Positions 10,811 to 24,100 of a stretch of DNA of 64,000 nucleotides are shown one piece after another (the stretch's first letter is position 1; every line of letters begins with the position of its first letter). Under the pieces are notes generated by a model. That model searched no databases. It was not told the DNA's origin and saw only the letters and a program-made list of their open reading frames with translations. The stretch comes from Heterostelium album PN500 (taxonomy: Eukaryota; Evosea; Eumycetozoa; Acytosteliales; Acytosteliaceae), in NCBI RefSeq assembly GCF_000004825.1, contig NW_008805075.1, positions 311,788 to 375,787 on the forward strand, written 5' to 3'. The position numbers were made by a program, and so were the translations under genes.

Positions 10811-13313
10811 ATGAAAATTCTTCTGTTGTATTGTTGTTTGTCTCTGTTTTATATTTATTGTTGGGCGCAAACTGATGGAGCAGTAGATTTTGGTGCCCGT
10901 TGTGAACCTTACAATGGAGATCCCGTTTGTAAAGGTGCTTTATTAAATGATGGTAAGTCAATTCTTAAATAAATAATAATTGATCATGTGATGTGATGTG
11001 ATCACACATTCCATTCAACCTCATATTATATCGATGAAAAAAAAAAAACAAAAAAAACACATCATCAGGTTTCCAAATATTTTTTGATTTGGGATTTTCA
11101 AACACGAACCTAAGTTAATATCTAATTTTAATAATATTCTCTTTGTTATTTTTATTTTTATTTTTATTTTTAGGTGTTTCTGTTTATATTGCAAGTGGAT
11201 GGACACAACAAACTATTTTAACAGAATTAAAGAGTACCCAGTTCAATCTGGGTTTGGTTTGTTCAAACACCACAAAAGAGGTTGCAAAACTTTCGCAAGC
11301 ATTCACTTGCAACCAAGCATTTAGACCATGTGTAGAAATGACATTGGATGGTTCAGTCAACGGACAGACAACAGTTGCAATCTTCCAAAGTCAGTGCTAC
11401 GGAAACTGTATGGAACTTCAAACATCTTGTCAAATTGCTGCGTTTTTGGATTGTAAAGAGCTGTATGCCAAGTCAACACTTCAATATTATCCTCCAGTTT
11501 CAAATACTTTTCCACTCTCATGGTATGGTGGTGTAAATACAACAGAGACTTGTTTGGATACATCAAAGATTGATAATAATGGAACTGTAGTTCCAACTAA
11601 ACGTATGTGTTTTAATTACAATTTAAAGTGTCAATATTAATATTTATATTGTTGATATTTATTTTTTAGAATGTCCCGGAGATTTAATTTATAGAAATTC
11701 CACTGGTGAACAAAGAAAGATTGATGAACAGAATGGATATGTATTTGCAGGAGATGATCTAAAATGTGTTTTCCCATGTCCAGCTCCATTGTTTACCGAT
11801 CGTCAATGGAAGATGTTTTTCGATACCATCACAGTAACATCGATCATATCTTTTATATGTACATCTACAATTATTTTCACATATTTGGTTTTAAATAGAA
11901 AATATGATAGGTAATAATAATAACTATATACTCAACTAATTATTAAGTTTCATAAAATAACTAACTCGATAACTGTATGAAACTATTTATAGACATGCAA
12001 TTTGTATTATTTTTATTTCATTTGGATTGTGGACTATCAATTTAACAGATATGATGATGATAGGAGGTGGTCGATATAATATAAATTGTCCAGAACCTGG
12101 TCGTGGAGGTGTTCAGTCCGATGTTATGTGTGCAGTCACTGGTTCCATTTTCCAATTTGGTTGTGTCACTGCTATTCTGTGGTGGTCTACAATGGCATTC
12201 GATCTTTGGTTGGTTTTGAAGAGAGTCAGAACTCAAAGATCCTACGAAAAGTACTATATGGTTATTCTTACATTAATTGCGATTTTCCTCACCGTATTAC
12301 CAGCAGGACAAAAGAAATATTCTTCTACATTTGGTGGATTAGGGTAAGTAATTGATATCATAATTAGTTTCATTTAAAGATAAATCAATCTATTAACTTT
12401 TAAAATATATATTTAATTTATCTATAGTTGTTGGATAGGAGAGAATAATTATTTGAATGGTGTATTTTGGTTCCCATTAACTTTTTGTTTATTGTGCGGA
12501 ATTGTATTTATTATTTTAATTCTACGTGAAGTTATAAATGTAAGTTTATTATTTTAAAGATGGAAATAGAATTCCAAAAAAAAAAAACAAATATTAATTA
12601 TTATAACTATAAAACAGGTTGTAAATAGAGTAGATACTGGAAAGAAGAAATCAATTAGAATCATTAAATATAATTTGAAACCATTTTTGATCATTTTATT
12701 CTTGTTTATAGAGTTTATCTATCTTTTTGGATATCATTTCTATTTGCAGGAAGCTCAAGACAGTATCGAAGATCAAATGGGTAACTGGGTGAGGTGTTTG
12801 ATCAGAAAGGAAGCCGATCCACTCGTGGAATGCTCCCTGAATCCAATTCCATTCGGAGGACAGTTCTTCTTTTACTTTTTCGTGCGTTTCCTGGGCATAG
12901 AGCTGCTGATTTTCTACGGTATCAATCGTCGTGCCAAGAAGATCTGGATGACATCGATTTTCTTCCACAACCGTTTCTATTCGATCACCTTCTCACAGAG
13001 TAAAACAAGCATGAACTCCTCGACTCACACCAGCCAAAACGTTGGAAGTATAAAGATGAACAAGGGATCACGTGCTACATTCGACGAGGGTAGCATCGAA
13101 GTATCCGATGTAAATCCAAACAACGAAGACGACTCTACATTCAACAAACCACGATCGGAAACAGACGAACCAGCTCCAGCAACAACAGCTGGAGTTCAAG
13201 ATTCTTACAACAATAATAACAACAACAACAACAACAGCGCTGTACAAGATATAGAAGAAGGTGGTGGAAATTACGAAAGCGAAGATAGCTCTAGCGAATA
13301 TGAAGATAATTGA
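10811..13313 (+). CDS. Frizzled/smoothened-like seven-transmembrane receptor
   Basis: Cell-surface receptor of the frizzled/smoothened-like (fsl) family that is expanded in dictyostelids, which have no canonical Wnt ligand. Exons read as 10811-10952, 11174-11602, 11670-11910, 11993-12343, 12428-12539 and 12618-13313; 656 residues. Seen in order: a signal peptide (about 1-20, ending CWAQ), a Cys-rich domain starting RCEPYNGDPVCKG with many paired Cys and CYGNCMELQTSC, then seven hydrophobic helices from about residue 260, including the family-typical PAGQKKYSSTFGGLGCWIG between helices. The tail is polar, Ser/Asn-rich and acidic. I do not see the frizzled KTxxxW dishevelled-binding motif after helix 7. 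Ligand and coupling are unknown. Confidence 0.88.
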
Positions 13314-13481
13314 AAAAAAACCTAAAGATATCTTTTTAAAAATGTTATAATAATAATAATAGTAATATAAAATCATATATAAAATCCAAAATAATAAATA
13401 ATTAAAAAAAATACAAAACTTATTTATTCAAGAAAATTATCAAAAAACCTTTTTATTTATTGATTTATTTATATTGTTTGT

Positions 13482-14210
13482 TTAGACAACTTGTAATGGA
13501 ATATGTGGTTCCTCTGGTAATATTATATTGATTTTATCATTGGCTTTAACAATTCCGCCGTTTAGGACGATTCCCATTATACCTGCTTTACGCTGAGTAA
13601 CCCTACCGTCGGCGTCGGTGTCCCTGCAAGCCGACATCAAAGTATTCTCAAGTCCGTTCAGCTGTTGACATGGGTTTCTCAATCCAGTGATTTCAATGAG
13701 TGCACCACGATCACCCAACTCCAACTTGGTTCCTTTTGGCAACGAGAGGATATCGATGTCTCTGGTGGTGATGTTCTCACCCATCTCTCCGGGTTCCACA
13801 CCTTTTGTGAATCCCTTTGCTTTCAACTCCTGATGTAGTTCTGTGTGAATCAAGTGAATCTGTCTGAGATTTGGTTGATCTGGATTTGCTTTGACTCTAC
13901 TTAGATGTTGTACCTAAAATAATTAAAGTAATTACCAAATTCCACACAAAACAAAAAGGTTAGTTTTCAAAACTAAAGTTTTGCTCACATGGGCTCTTCT
14001 TCTTTTTCTTTCTTTCGTTAGTTATTTTTATCGTACTTTCAACCAAGACCTGTGTGAGCATTAACTCATCATTTACTATTAGAATTACTTTACTTTATCA
14101 CCGAAATGGGCATCTCCTTCAATTCCCAAACCAGTTACCAACTTAATTTCGTCTACAACTGGTTTAGACATACTGTGAGTCGGACTTAAACAGACAGCTA
14201 CAATCGACAT
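13482..14210 (-). CDS. MOSC-domain protein
   Basis: Small (182 residues) stand-alone MOSC-domain protein of the YiiM-like type. MOSC domains carry or use molybdenum cofactor through a conserved cysteine, and some members reduce N-hydroxylated substrates. Two exons on the minus strand: 14210-14094 and 13913-13482, phase 0. Seen: MSIVAVCLSPTHSMSK at the start, GIEGDAHFG, and LRNPCQQL near the middle, the last being the Cys-containing MOSC signature (GxRNPCxQL type). It is transcribed away from the neighbouring TMEM53-like gene with 466 bases between the starts, and converges on the frizzled-like gene. The exact substrate is unknown. Confidence 0.85.
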
Positions 14211-14676
14211 TTTTATTTTATCTGTTATTTAGTTATAACTTTAAAATAGAATAAAGGAAAATAAAAAAAAGAAAAAGAAAAAGAATCAAAAATGGGTGAA
14301 ATTTGTTTGTCTTTTACAATTTTTATTATTAATTAATTGTTGTCTGATTTTGTAAGGTGGGAAATGAAGAGAGGGATCTTTGCACAAACAACAAAAAGTT
14401 TTTTTTGTAAAAAGTATTTTTAAAAAACAAAAAATGATCAACAAAAAAAAAAAAAAAAAGAGCTAAAAAAAGAATAATGAAATGATTATAACTATTTAGT
14501 AAAGAGATATATATTTGTTGGTTGGTTAGGTTAGTCAACCCAAATTTAGTGTTATGTTTGTTTTTTTCACCAACAACAAAAAAAAATATGTTCACACTGG
14601 ATGAATGAAATTTTTGTTACATATTATTAATTATAATTTTGTTAGTTTGTTTATTTTTTGATTTAATAATTAAGAT
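14211..14676. promoter_or_regulatory. Divergent intergenic region, MOSC gene / TMEM53-like gene
   Basis: 466 bases between two divergent start codons, rich in A/T runs (an A run near 14442-14458). Both promoters must lie here by position; no specific binding site is recognised. The minus-strand 88-codon open frame is Phe-rich and made from A/T runs, so I do not count it as a gene. Confidence 0.5.
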
Positions 14677-15904
14677 ATGAAAGATCATAAATCAAAGTCA
14701 TCAAAGAGTAAATCTTTTCAAGCCAATAAAGATACCTATTGTGATTTCAACTCTGCACGTAATAAATGGGTGATGAGACCACCAGTTCATCCGATTCCAC
14801 CATTCAACCAAAGAGTACATCCTCTTGCTATTCTGATTGGTTGGATCAATGCACAGCCTCAAGCACTCGAGAAATACACAACACTCTATAATAATGCTGG
14901 TTTCTTTACTATATCAATTATACCTCCTATATTAGGACAGTAAGTAAATCATTTAACTGATGATGATTTACTAAAAAGATAATTAATATAAAAACAACAT
15001 GTTGTTTTAGTCCGTACCCAAGATATTTTAGTGATTTAGCAAGAGATTTTCTTGATTACCTCTTGGTGGAGATGAATCAACAACCTAGATCAATTATCAT
15101 TCAGGTATTCTCTGGTAATATTGTATTTCTTTCACATATTCAATATGTTTTAAAGGATAAAGTAAATAATAGAAATCATTAAATCTTTGGAATAATATTT
15201 AATTAATAAGCATACTACCATATATATAGAAATATTCAAGTTTATTACCATTGATAAAAGGAGAGATATTAGATAGTTCACCTTCAGAGTTAACAGGTAA
15301 TTTTTTATTATTAAATATTATAAATAGCTAATGTTTAAAGTAATAATTAATATCTTTTTATTTGTTAGTTCATGGTGGAAAGAAATCAATGGCAGCACCA
15401 TTTCCAGATACATGGTTCTACCGAAAATTGATCTCAACAGCTTTTACTTTCCTAACTTTTTTAGTTGATATATCAGAGATAAACAAAGATTTTTGGTTTA
15501 GATTTAAAGTTTCCGCTGTAAGTATTAATAAAATTAAAATAATAATAATAATAATAATAATCCAAAATTAGTACTAATTAATAAACATGTTTTCAAAATC
15601 ATTTTAGATAAAAGATAAACCAAAACTTTATATTTACTCTTTAGATGACCCTGTTACACCTTATCTTCACGTTAAGAAGGCAATGAATCTGAATAGACAC
15701 GATAGTTCAACGGTGATAGGAGTAGAGTTTGAAAAGTCGGCTCATGTCATGCATTTGAAGTACCATCCAAGAGAATATCTGGAAAAGCTCTATCAATTTT
15801 GGGATCAGTGTATTGAGGCTGACAATAACGCCAATATCGGAACACTTTCAAAAACAACAGATTTTCAATATCTATTGAAATCGATGATGATTTCAAAATA
15901 TTAA
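14677..15904 (+). CDS. TMEM53/DUF829 family protein (copy 1)
   Basis: Member of the eukaryotic TMEM53 (DUF829) family, alpha/beta-hydrolase-like proteins often linked to the nuclear envelope; no enzyme activity is firmly established. Exons: 14677-14939, 15011-15161, 15230-15296, 15369-15517, 15608-15904; 308 residues. Seen: the LIGWINAQPQALEKYTTLY block typical of the family, a nucleophile-elbow-like IQVFSGN with Ser122, YSLDDPVTPYL with a candidate acid, and HVMHLKYHPREYL with a candidate His. The paralogue at 17097-18447 shares all of these; an AlkD-like gene lies between them. Basic, Ser/Lys-rich N terminus. The role is unknown. Confidence 0.83.
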
Positions 15905-16113
15905 CCAACAAGCTATTATCAATTCCAAAGAATAATTAATGATGAGTTATTCTCATTATTACCAACAATTTCCAAGAAAAAAAACGCTTTGACAAAAACA
16001 ACACTTTTTTTTTTTTAAAACCAACATGATAAACAATTTATGTTTCGGGAATAATATAATCTTAAGATTTATATAATAAATAATAATTTAATATAATATA
16101 ATAAAATATAAAA

Positions 16114-16911
16114 ATGATAACAAGATCTAAATCATTATTAAATAATAAAGTTTTAAAAAGTTCAAGTAAAGTTGTTGTAGCTTCAGCAAATAAGAATGTT
16201 GAAGATGGTGAAAATGATAAAGAAAATCAATGTTATGCAACACAAATGAGAAATTATTTTATAAAGGAAGCATCGAAATTAAAGGAAACACCGATAAACT
16301 CTGTTGACATGAAGCGATATATGAGACATAAATTCGAATTCATCGGTCTGAAGCAACCTGCCAGGAAAACGATACTAAAGAATTTCCTCAGTGATCACGG
16401 ACGTCCTAAGGAAGAGGATCTGCTCAGTATTTACAAGTTACCGGAGCGTGAATTCACTTATTGTGCAATAGAGTTGGCCGAGCCCGACGCAAAGAAGAAA
16501 GAGAAAGCGCCACCCAGCAGGCTGGCAATGTATCTAGAATTTGGATTGCATCAACCCTGGTGGGATACAATCGATATTATCTCAACAAAGTTGGTTGGTC
16601 AACACTTTCAGCTGTATCCTGACTTGATCGGTGTGAGTATTGATAAATGGTTGGCACAGGAATCGATTTGGATCAAGCGAATCGCCATACTCTTTCAACT
16701 AAAGTATAAGAAGCAAACCGATACCGAGCTTCTCTTCAAGTGTATCGATAGTACCTATTTGAAACATGCCGACGAATTCTTTATACAGAAAGCAATCGGG
16801 TGGTCACTCAGAGAGTATGCCAAGACTGACAAGAAAACCGTAAAGAATTTCATTGAAAACCGACCAAATCTATCAAATCTAAGTAAAAGAGAAGCAACTA
16901 AACATTTTTAA
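16114..16911 (+). CDS. AlkD-like DNA alkylation repair glycosylase
   Basis: Single-exon 265-residue protein matching the DNA alkylation repair (AlkD, HEAT-like repeat) family, which removes N3- and N7-alkylated purines without flipping the base. Seen: MKRYMRHKFEFIGLKQPAR near 66-84, WWDTIDII at 149-156, IWIKRIAILFQLKYKKQTD at 185-203, FFIQKAIGWSLREYAK at 222-237 and LSKREATKHF at the end. By alignment from memory with Bacillus cereus AlkD (W109, D113, R148, W187), W150, D154, R189 and W230 are the matching active-site residues, so it looks competent. The first ~40 residues are a basic, Ser-rich extension, possibly a targeting region. It sits between the two TMEM53-like genes with only ~200 bases on each side. 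Confidence 0.9.
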   Translation: MITRSKSLLNNKVLKSSSKVVVASANKNVEDGENDKENQCYATQMRNYFIKEASKLKETPINSVDMKRYMRHKFEFIGLKQPARKTILKNFLSDHGRPKEEDLLSIYKLPEREFTYCAIELAEPDAKKKEKAPPSRLAMYLEFGLHQPWWDTIDIISTKLVGQHFQLYPDLIGVSIDKWLAQESIWIKRIAILFQLKYKKQTDTELLFKCIDSTYLKHADEFFIQKAIGWSLREYAKTDKKTVKNFIENRPNLSNLSKREATKHF

Positions 16912-17096
16912 AAGTAAATAAATAAATAGATATAAACTTGAAAGTTTATTATTATTTTTATTATATTTATTTTTTGTTTATCACAATCACAACAAGTCAA
17001 CACACTTCACTTCACCATTCATGTGATATTTTTTTATTCCCATTTTAATTTTAGCGAATATTTTTCACATGAAAACTATAATTATTTTGTGTAGCA

Positions 17097-18447
17097 ATGC
17101 AAAGAATTATAAAAGATAAATTAAATAATAATAATAATATTAATAGTGTAAAGAAAATAGATAAGAATGAAAGTAGTAGTAATGATAAAAATACATTAAT
17201 AAAGAAAAAAGATCAAGTTATAACAACTTGTTGTAAACAAATAAATTCAGTTACTTATGAATGGTCAATAGCTTTACCATCTCATCCAATTCCACCTTTT
17301 GATTTGAAAGCACATCCTCTGACGATATTAATTGGTTGGATAGGTGCACAACCAAAGAATCTAGAGCGTTACAGTAAGATCTATCGTGAGAATGGTTTCT
17401 GTACACTTTCATTTATACCACCTATATCAGGACAGTAAGTTAATAATCATCTATCTAAACAATACTCTATTATTATTCATTTTTCATCAATGATATTAAA
17501 CAAAGTCTATCTACTCTACTTAAATATTAATATTATTATTATTATTATAATTAGTTTCTTCCCAAAAAAGATGAAAAAGATATCAATAAGTCTATCGGAA
17601 TACCTATTGGAACAGATCAATAGTACACCTAGGTCCATTATCATACAAGTATTCTCTGGTAATTTGGTATTTCTAAGTTATATTTATGAACTGTGGTCAC
17701 AAGAAAAAGAAAAGGTAAAGTATTTCCTTAGCAGAAAAGATATGAAATATTAAACTTTCATTCATCGATAATAACTCTAAAACACCTTGTTTCTCTTATT
17801 ATAACACAGTATAAAGTATTAATTAATTCAGTAAAAGGTCAAATATTTGATAGCTGTCCTGCTGAAATCTCAGAGAAAGCAGCATACACATCATTGGTAG
17901 TACCATATCCCAAAGCCAAATTGTACAAAAGAGTTGTTGGAATGACATGTAAACTCTACAGCACAGTCATAGATGTTCCAAAGTTAAATATGTTATTTTG
18001 GTATAGATTATCAAACTGTCCTGTAAGTTTTTAATCAAATCAATTAATCTATCTAACGTAATCGTTGTTTAATAATAATCAATCTTATTAACGATTGTTA
18101 TCACTATCATTTTGAAAATGGCTAATCATTATCATTATTATTATAATTATTAGATATCAGCACCACAAATGTATTTCTATTCACTTGATGACCCTATTAC
18201 CAGCTACTTGGATGTGGAGAAGGGAATCGAAGTAATGCGTAAACAAAAGATAACCGTTACGGCAGTTCAGTTTGACCAATCGAAGCACTGCAATCACCTT
18301 GGTTCACATCCAATGCAATACCTAAAGGGACTCTATAAATTCTGGCAATCGTCACTAAAACCTCGAGACTTGAGTAGCAGTCTTACCAACAAGCCATCAA
18401 ACTATCAAAACATCCTGAGTTCACTTGGTCTTGTATCCAAACTTTAA
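17097..18447 (+). CDS. TMEM53/DUF829 family protein (copy 2)
   Basis: Paralogue of the gene at 14677-15904. Exons: 17097-17434, 17555-17714, 17810-18022, 18154-18447; 334 residues. It keeps LIGWIGAQPKNLERYSKIYRE, IQVFSGN (Ser147), YSLDDPITSYLD and the His-containing HCNHLGSHPMQYL. The intron that splits the central part of copy 1 (15297-15368) has no counterpart, so the pair has also changed intron content. The N terminus carries an Asn/Lys/Ser-rich extension. Divergence from copy 1 is large, so the duplication is old. Biochemical role unknown. Confidence 0.83.
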
Positions 18448-18652
18448 GCAAACAAGCACACACAGTATATATATATTGATAGCTTGTCATTTTAAGTTTG
18501 CTTTTTAATAAAAAAAGGTCTCATTTGACAGAAATCAAATTTTTAATTTTTAATTTAATTTTACTTTACAGATTAAAATGTCAATGTAGTCTATTGAGAA
18601 TTGAAATTTTGATTTAAATCTATTCTTACTCTATTTCTTTATTATTTAGAAA

Positions 18653-19573
18653 ATGCTATGGTTTTTTATCTTTTGCTTTGTTATTCTTCCTATTTCTGTA
18701 TCCTATTTGTTTTTCAATGTAAATTTAGAGGAAAAGGAATCAACTTTTTGGATTTATCAAAAAGATGTTAAACAAATTCGAGTTCTTATTAAACATAAAT
18801 ATAAGAATAATTATAACAATGAATGGTTGAAAAACAAAATCATTGATTATATTGGTATCACTCGCATCCCATCATTAGAGGTTCATCTCTCACCATGTGA
18901 CGAAAATGGATTGCAAAACCGACCTACTCTTAATCCTATCGATCCTTTTCAACTTCATTCAGGTAGTAGATTGTTCCTTGAAATTTGTGATAAAGATTGT
19001 AGTTCATCTACCACCAATCCATCATCATCACCTAGATTTAGTAATTTGGAAGACTACAACGATAAGTTTAGGACGTTGGTAATCGAGAGTTTGTTGGAAC
19101 GCAAGGAAATTCAGATTCAATCGAAAGATGATCAAAGTTTGATTTCTATAGAGACACCTGGTGGGGCAAAGGAATTCACTTCTATCACTGAATGGAACTC
19201 ACCTCATACACTCTATCTTCCAAAGAATCCAAACTTGGGAATTGATCTACTTCTAACACCTGGTTGTCTTTTCCATATTGTCAGTACCAACAAAGTTGGT
19301 AGTAGCAAATCAATTCCAAGCGAAACGATTCAACAATATATAAATCAACTTCAAAAAATTCACTTTCACCATAGAAATTCAGAACCACTAAAAATCTATC
19401 TCATCTCGGTTGTTCCAGAGGATACTCCAGAATACACCAAACACCTAGAATACCAAGATTTGACCACTATGTCCAGTCAAGAAGATTTCGAAAGAAACAA
19501 CGGAATATCTCAATGGGTATATGTTTACAAACAACATTTAAACATTACTCCTCCCACCTCCTTAGAACTCTAA
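18653..19573 (+). CDS. Unrecognised protein with N-terminal membrane anchor
   Basis: Single-exon 306-residue open frame with coding-type composition. Residues 2-22 form a strong hydrophobic segment (WFFIFCFVILPISVSYLFF), a signal anchor or signal peptide. The remainder is soluble and mixed charged, with CDENG and EICDKDCS cysteines, a Ser/Pro stretch (SSPRFSNLED) and no family motif I recognise. A TTTAG lies four bases upstream of the ATG, so an additional 5' exon ending there cannot be excluded. Neighbours give no functional hint. Confidence 0.65.
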   Translation: MLWFFIFCFVILPISVSYLFFNVNLEEKESTFWIYQKDVKQIRVLIKHKYKNNYNNEWLKNKIIDYIGITRIPSLEVHLSPCDENGLQNRPTLNPIDPFQLHSGSRLFLEICDKDCSSSTTNPSSSPRFSNLEDYNDKFRTLVIESLLERKEIQIQSKDDQSLISIETPGGAKEFTSITEWNSPHTLYLPKNPNLGIDLLLTPGCLFHIVSTNKVGSSKSIPSETIQQYINQLQKIHFHHRNSEPLKIYLISVVPEDTPEYTKHLEYQDLTTMSSQEDFERNNGISQWVYVYKQHLNITPPTSLEL

Positions 19574-21144
19574 AATCTCTCTTATATAAAATAGAAATAA
19601 ATTCTCTAAAATAATAATAATAATATCAATAAAATTAATTAATAATAATAAATAAAATACAACCATAGTTGTTTTATAATTAACTAATATTTGCAAATTT
19701 AGAGATTAAATCGATCGAGTTTTGTTTTTCATTTCAGATCTAAAATTAAAAAAAATTAATAAAAAATTCAATTTAGATCTGATAGAATAGAGATTGAGAT
19801 TTTGCAAAAGACCCAAATATAAATCATAAAGATTTTTGTTGTCGTTTTTAGTGTTTTGGGCCATAGAAGAAGGTGATTAATGATTTTTTTTTTTTTTTTT
19901 GATGACATTTTATGTCTTTTTTTCAATTAAACTGTTTGATACAAAAAAAGGTTTTTGGTAAATTAATCTTTTGATTTTTACAAATTTCATTCCATTTTGA
20001 TTTAAAGACAAAGAAAAAACAGATATTTTTGCTTTTGTCATTTTTTATAAATCATAAAACTGTTTTAAATAGGAATAAGAATTAAAATTTGAAGAGATAA
20101 ATAAAATATTTAGTGTTTTATTTTAAATTTCCTTCAAAATTGAATTTTATATATATAAATTTATTACCAATAAAAAAACACCACATTCACCCTCACACAC
20201 TCACACACATACACATAATCTCATCTTTATATATTTATTTAGTAATTTAAATCACATTATCTTATCTTCAACCATCCTCATACACACACACCTAACTTTA
20301 TTCAACTTCCTTCATAGTATTATCAACATGTATTTATATATGGTATAATATTTAACATTAAGAAGAATCATCATAACTGTAACACCAAATGTTCATTTGA
20401 TATAACACACAACACACAGCACAGCACATCACACACATACCACTTCCAATTAGAACAACAACAACTACTTCAGCTCACTAAGTACTTACTTACTTTTGAT
20501 ATAACAACCAAACACCATAACATTTTTGGTAAAAATAAAATACATATATAAATAAATATTGTTTTTTTTTGCTTATATTTATTGTTATTATTATTTGTAT
20601 GCTTGTTTGTTTGTTCACCATGATGTAGAGTAACACAAACAAAAACAACATCATTGCATTTAAAACAACTTTGATTTCACCCAACAGCACACATACACAT
20701 AACTTACATTTTGTCCTTTATAACAACATAAATCATCATAAGAAAATAAAAAATAACAACGGAATTTAATTACCACCAAATATCAATATAATATATTGTA
20801 TGTCCATATAGAATTGGAAATTGAATAAACAAAAAGGTGTAAATCAAAAATTAATAACATTTTAAAAAAAGTCAACAATAATATAATTTTTAATTCCAAT
20901 AATTAATAATTAATACTGTAAATAGTAGTCATATCAATACCAATATATATAAATCCTATCATCATTCATCACTCATCAGCTTCAAATAATAATCTTTCAT
21001 TGCCAGTGTAGAAGAACCCTTTTTGATACCATACCATACCAATACCCTCCTCTTTCACCTCCCCACCAATCAAATTAATTATTATAATAATAATAATAAT
21101 AGTCATCGTCGTCACATCATTGACAAATATAATAATAGTTAAAA
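19574..21144. other. Long intergenic region upstream of the LRR-PP2C gene
   Basis: About 1.57 kb without a recognisable gene. The first half has T/A runs. A CA-rich belt at about 20180-20440 (CACACTCACACACATACACA type) is strand-asymmetric and may be part of the promoter or 5' leader of the phosphatase gene; this is inferred from position and composition only. Confidence 0.55.
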
Positions 21145-24100
21145 ATGGAAACAGATTTAATGACAATAACAAGGAAATCATTGGATCCAGCCAGTTTTGT
21201 TAAAAAACCTGCACCACCACCAAATTCATCGAAACCAAAGAGGCCGTTATCACTACCTCTAGGAGATCAGAATCTACCGCAATCACCTCCATCACTTCTG
21301 GGAGGATCGTCATCTTCATCGGTGTCAAGATCGACTTCACCATCACCATCACCACCCTCTACCATCTCGAAAAGTGGCGAACAGGCAATCTACTCATTAA
21401 ATAGGAGTAATGGAAGTAATGGTAGCAATCGTTCACCATCTTCTTCCACGTCGTCGGGATTCCTAACATCGCCACAGTCCAGCCCTCCTTCTTCTAGACG
21501 ACCACCATCATTTAAACCACCACCCAAATCCAATAGTATACTATTCTCTGTAATATATGATAAGTATGTAAATCAAACAACTTTTCTTTAAAAGTAATCT
21601 AATTTATATTGTCGACTACAATTCAGAACAAGTGCAGGAATTAAAGATGTTGAAATAGATGATATTCTACCAAGAGTTAATCTACAAAGAATTATAATGG
21701 CAAGGAATCTAATTGAAGTGATTCCAGAGAGGATTTCAGAACTTCAACATGTAAACACTTTGGACTTTTCATATAATCGACTAAAGTCGTTACCAAGCTC
21801 CATTTCGAATATGCAGGAATTGACTACTCTGCTTTTGGCAGGCAATCAATTGCTCATTCCAGCCAAAGATTATATAGATAATACCAGTAGTATAGTAAAT
21901 GATATCGGTGAAATAGAGTTGGATGAAGACTGTGAGGCAGATGAAGAGTCAATAGGCAGTAGCAGTAATACTAATAATAAAAACGACAGCCAATCAAAAA
22001 GTTTATCATTTATAGTTTCAACAACATCATCAACATCTTCCAACGATTTACCACAACATGTACATAAACTGAACTCATCAGTAACAACAACAACAAACTC
22101 AACAACTCTAATCAATACCAATAACAATAGTAATAATAACCAACAAGCTGAATCGCTTCAAACTTCAGGGGGTGAAGCGTTACCCTCTGAATTCAGTTAT
22201 CTCACCCACCTTACAAAAGTAGACTTGACATCGAATATCGCACCAAACTGGATTGGAAATACCTATCTACCTCCTTCACTCTTTTGGTTCAGTCAAATCA
22301 CAACGTTGTTGGCATCGCATTGCCAGCTCGCAGCGATTCAATCGGATATCCAACATCTCATTTCACTGACTCATCTCGATCTCTCTGACAATGCAATTGG
22401 CGAACTACCGGCAGAGATTGGACAGCTTATCAATCTAAAGACATTGGTGTTACGTTCCAATCAACTTGTTGCCGTACCTTCAGAGTTGTCGATGCTCTCA
22501 AACTCGCTAACCAATCTCGATCTCTCACACAACCAATTGACTGAACTGCCAGTTGAGTTGTGTCAGCTATCGAAGCTAGACACTCTCAATCTATCGTACA
22601 ATCAACTGACAGCAATACCCGAAGAATGGTTCAATCCCGACGACGATTTCGGATTCGCACTGCACTCACTCACCGACTTGCGAATACGGTCCAACTCAAT
22701 CACCGCTCTTCCACAACACCTCTTTTTGTGTCAATGTAAATTCAACTATTTAGATCTATCGGATAATCAACTTTTAGAACTACCTCCAATTACATATGAA
22801 ACAATCAACGAAGAAGGAGAAGAAGGTGAAGAAACTTATGAACAAACAAATTTCGATTTAGAATCACTTTCAACTTTATTGCTTTTTAATAATAAGCTAA
22901 GTCAACTACCCAATAATCTATTCCAACAGCTACCATCGATAAACACACTCAACCTATCGGATAACCAGCTGGTTAGTTTATCCCCGAGTATATGGAGTTG
23001 TTGTCATTCACTTTCCACTCTATTCATTGGCTACAATCGGTTGGAATCATTCCCAATGCCTAGCGATTCATTCTACAGTCTGGAGGAACTCTATCTCAAC
23101 GGTAACCGAGATATTAAGTTCGAATACGATGAATCGATCGATTATTTCCCAAGTCTGAGAGAGTTGGCGCTTGGATCTTGTAATTTAGATGTAATACCAC
23201 CGTTTCTATTCAAATCGTGCTCACTCGACAAACTCGACCTCGCCAACAACCAGATCAGTGAAATCGATTTGCAATTGGTTCGAATGGAGAGTCTATCGAT
23301 TCTACATTTGAATCACAATCGTTTGGTATCGCTACCGAACGAACTTGAGAATCTAAAGAACCTCAGGATGCTCGATCTATCGTTCAACTCGATTGAATCG
23401 CTACCGAAAGGTTTATTTTCACACAGCAGTAATAATAGTCAACAACTGCATCTTACCCACCACCACAATGCCAGCGATTTGTCCAACCAGTTTGGTGAGA
23501 CATGCGATATCTGGACAGAGTCAAAACGATTCGATATTGCAATGGCTGAAATGATGGGAAGACGTCCATCAATGGAAGATGCATTTACTATTCGTGGAAA
23601 CTTTTCATCATCATCATCATCGCTATCCTCATCATCTTCATCGTCATCTAATGATAATCAAGATTTGATTGCATTGTTTGATGGACATGCAGGTGCAATG
23701 GCAGCAACCTACAGTTGTAAATGGTTTCCACAGATTGTAAGAACACTCATTGAAAAATATCCATCGCTACCACCTCTACAATGGTTGAAACAGGCATACA
23801 GTGAAGTGTCACTACATTTCAAATCCTATGTCAACAACGAGCATCAGGAGTTGAAGTATTGTGGCGCCACAGCTGCAGCGGTACTCATCGAGAATAACCA
23901 CTATTATGTATCAAACATTGGTGATACTCGTGTGGTGCTGTGTCGAAACGGACAAGCCAAACGATTGTCTTTCGATCACAAACCGAACGACCCCTCCGAA
24001 GAAGAGAGAATTCGTAAGCTCGGTGGCTACGTCATTTCGAACCAACATACCGCGCGAGTCAATGGGACACTCGCCGTTTCGAGATCGATCGGTGATTTCT

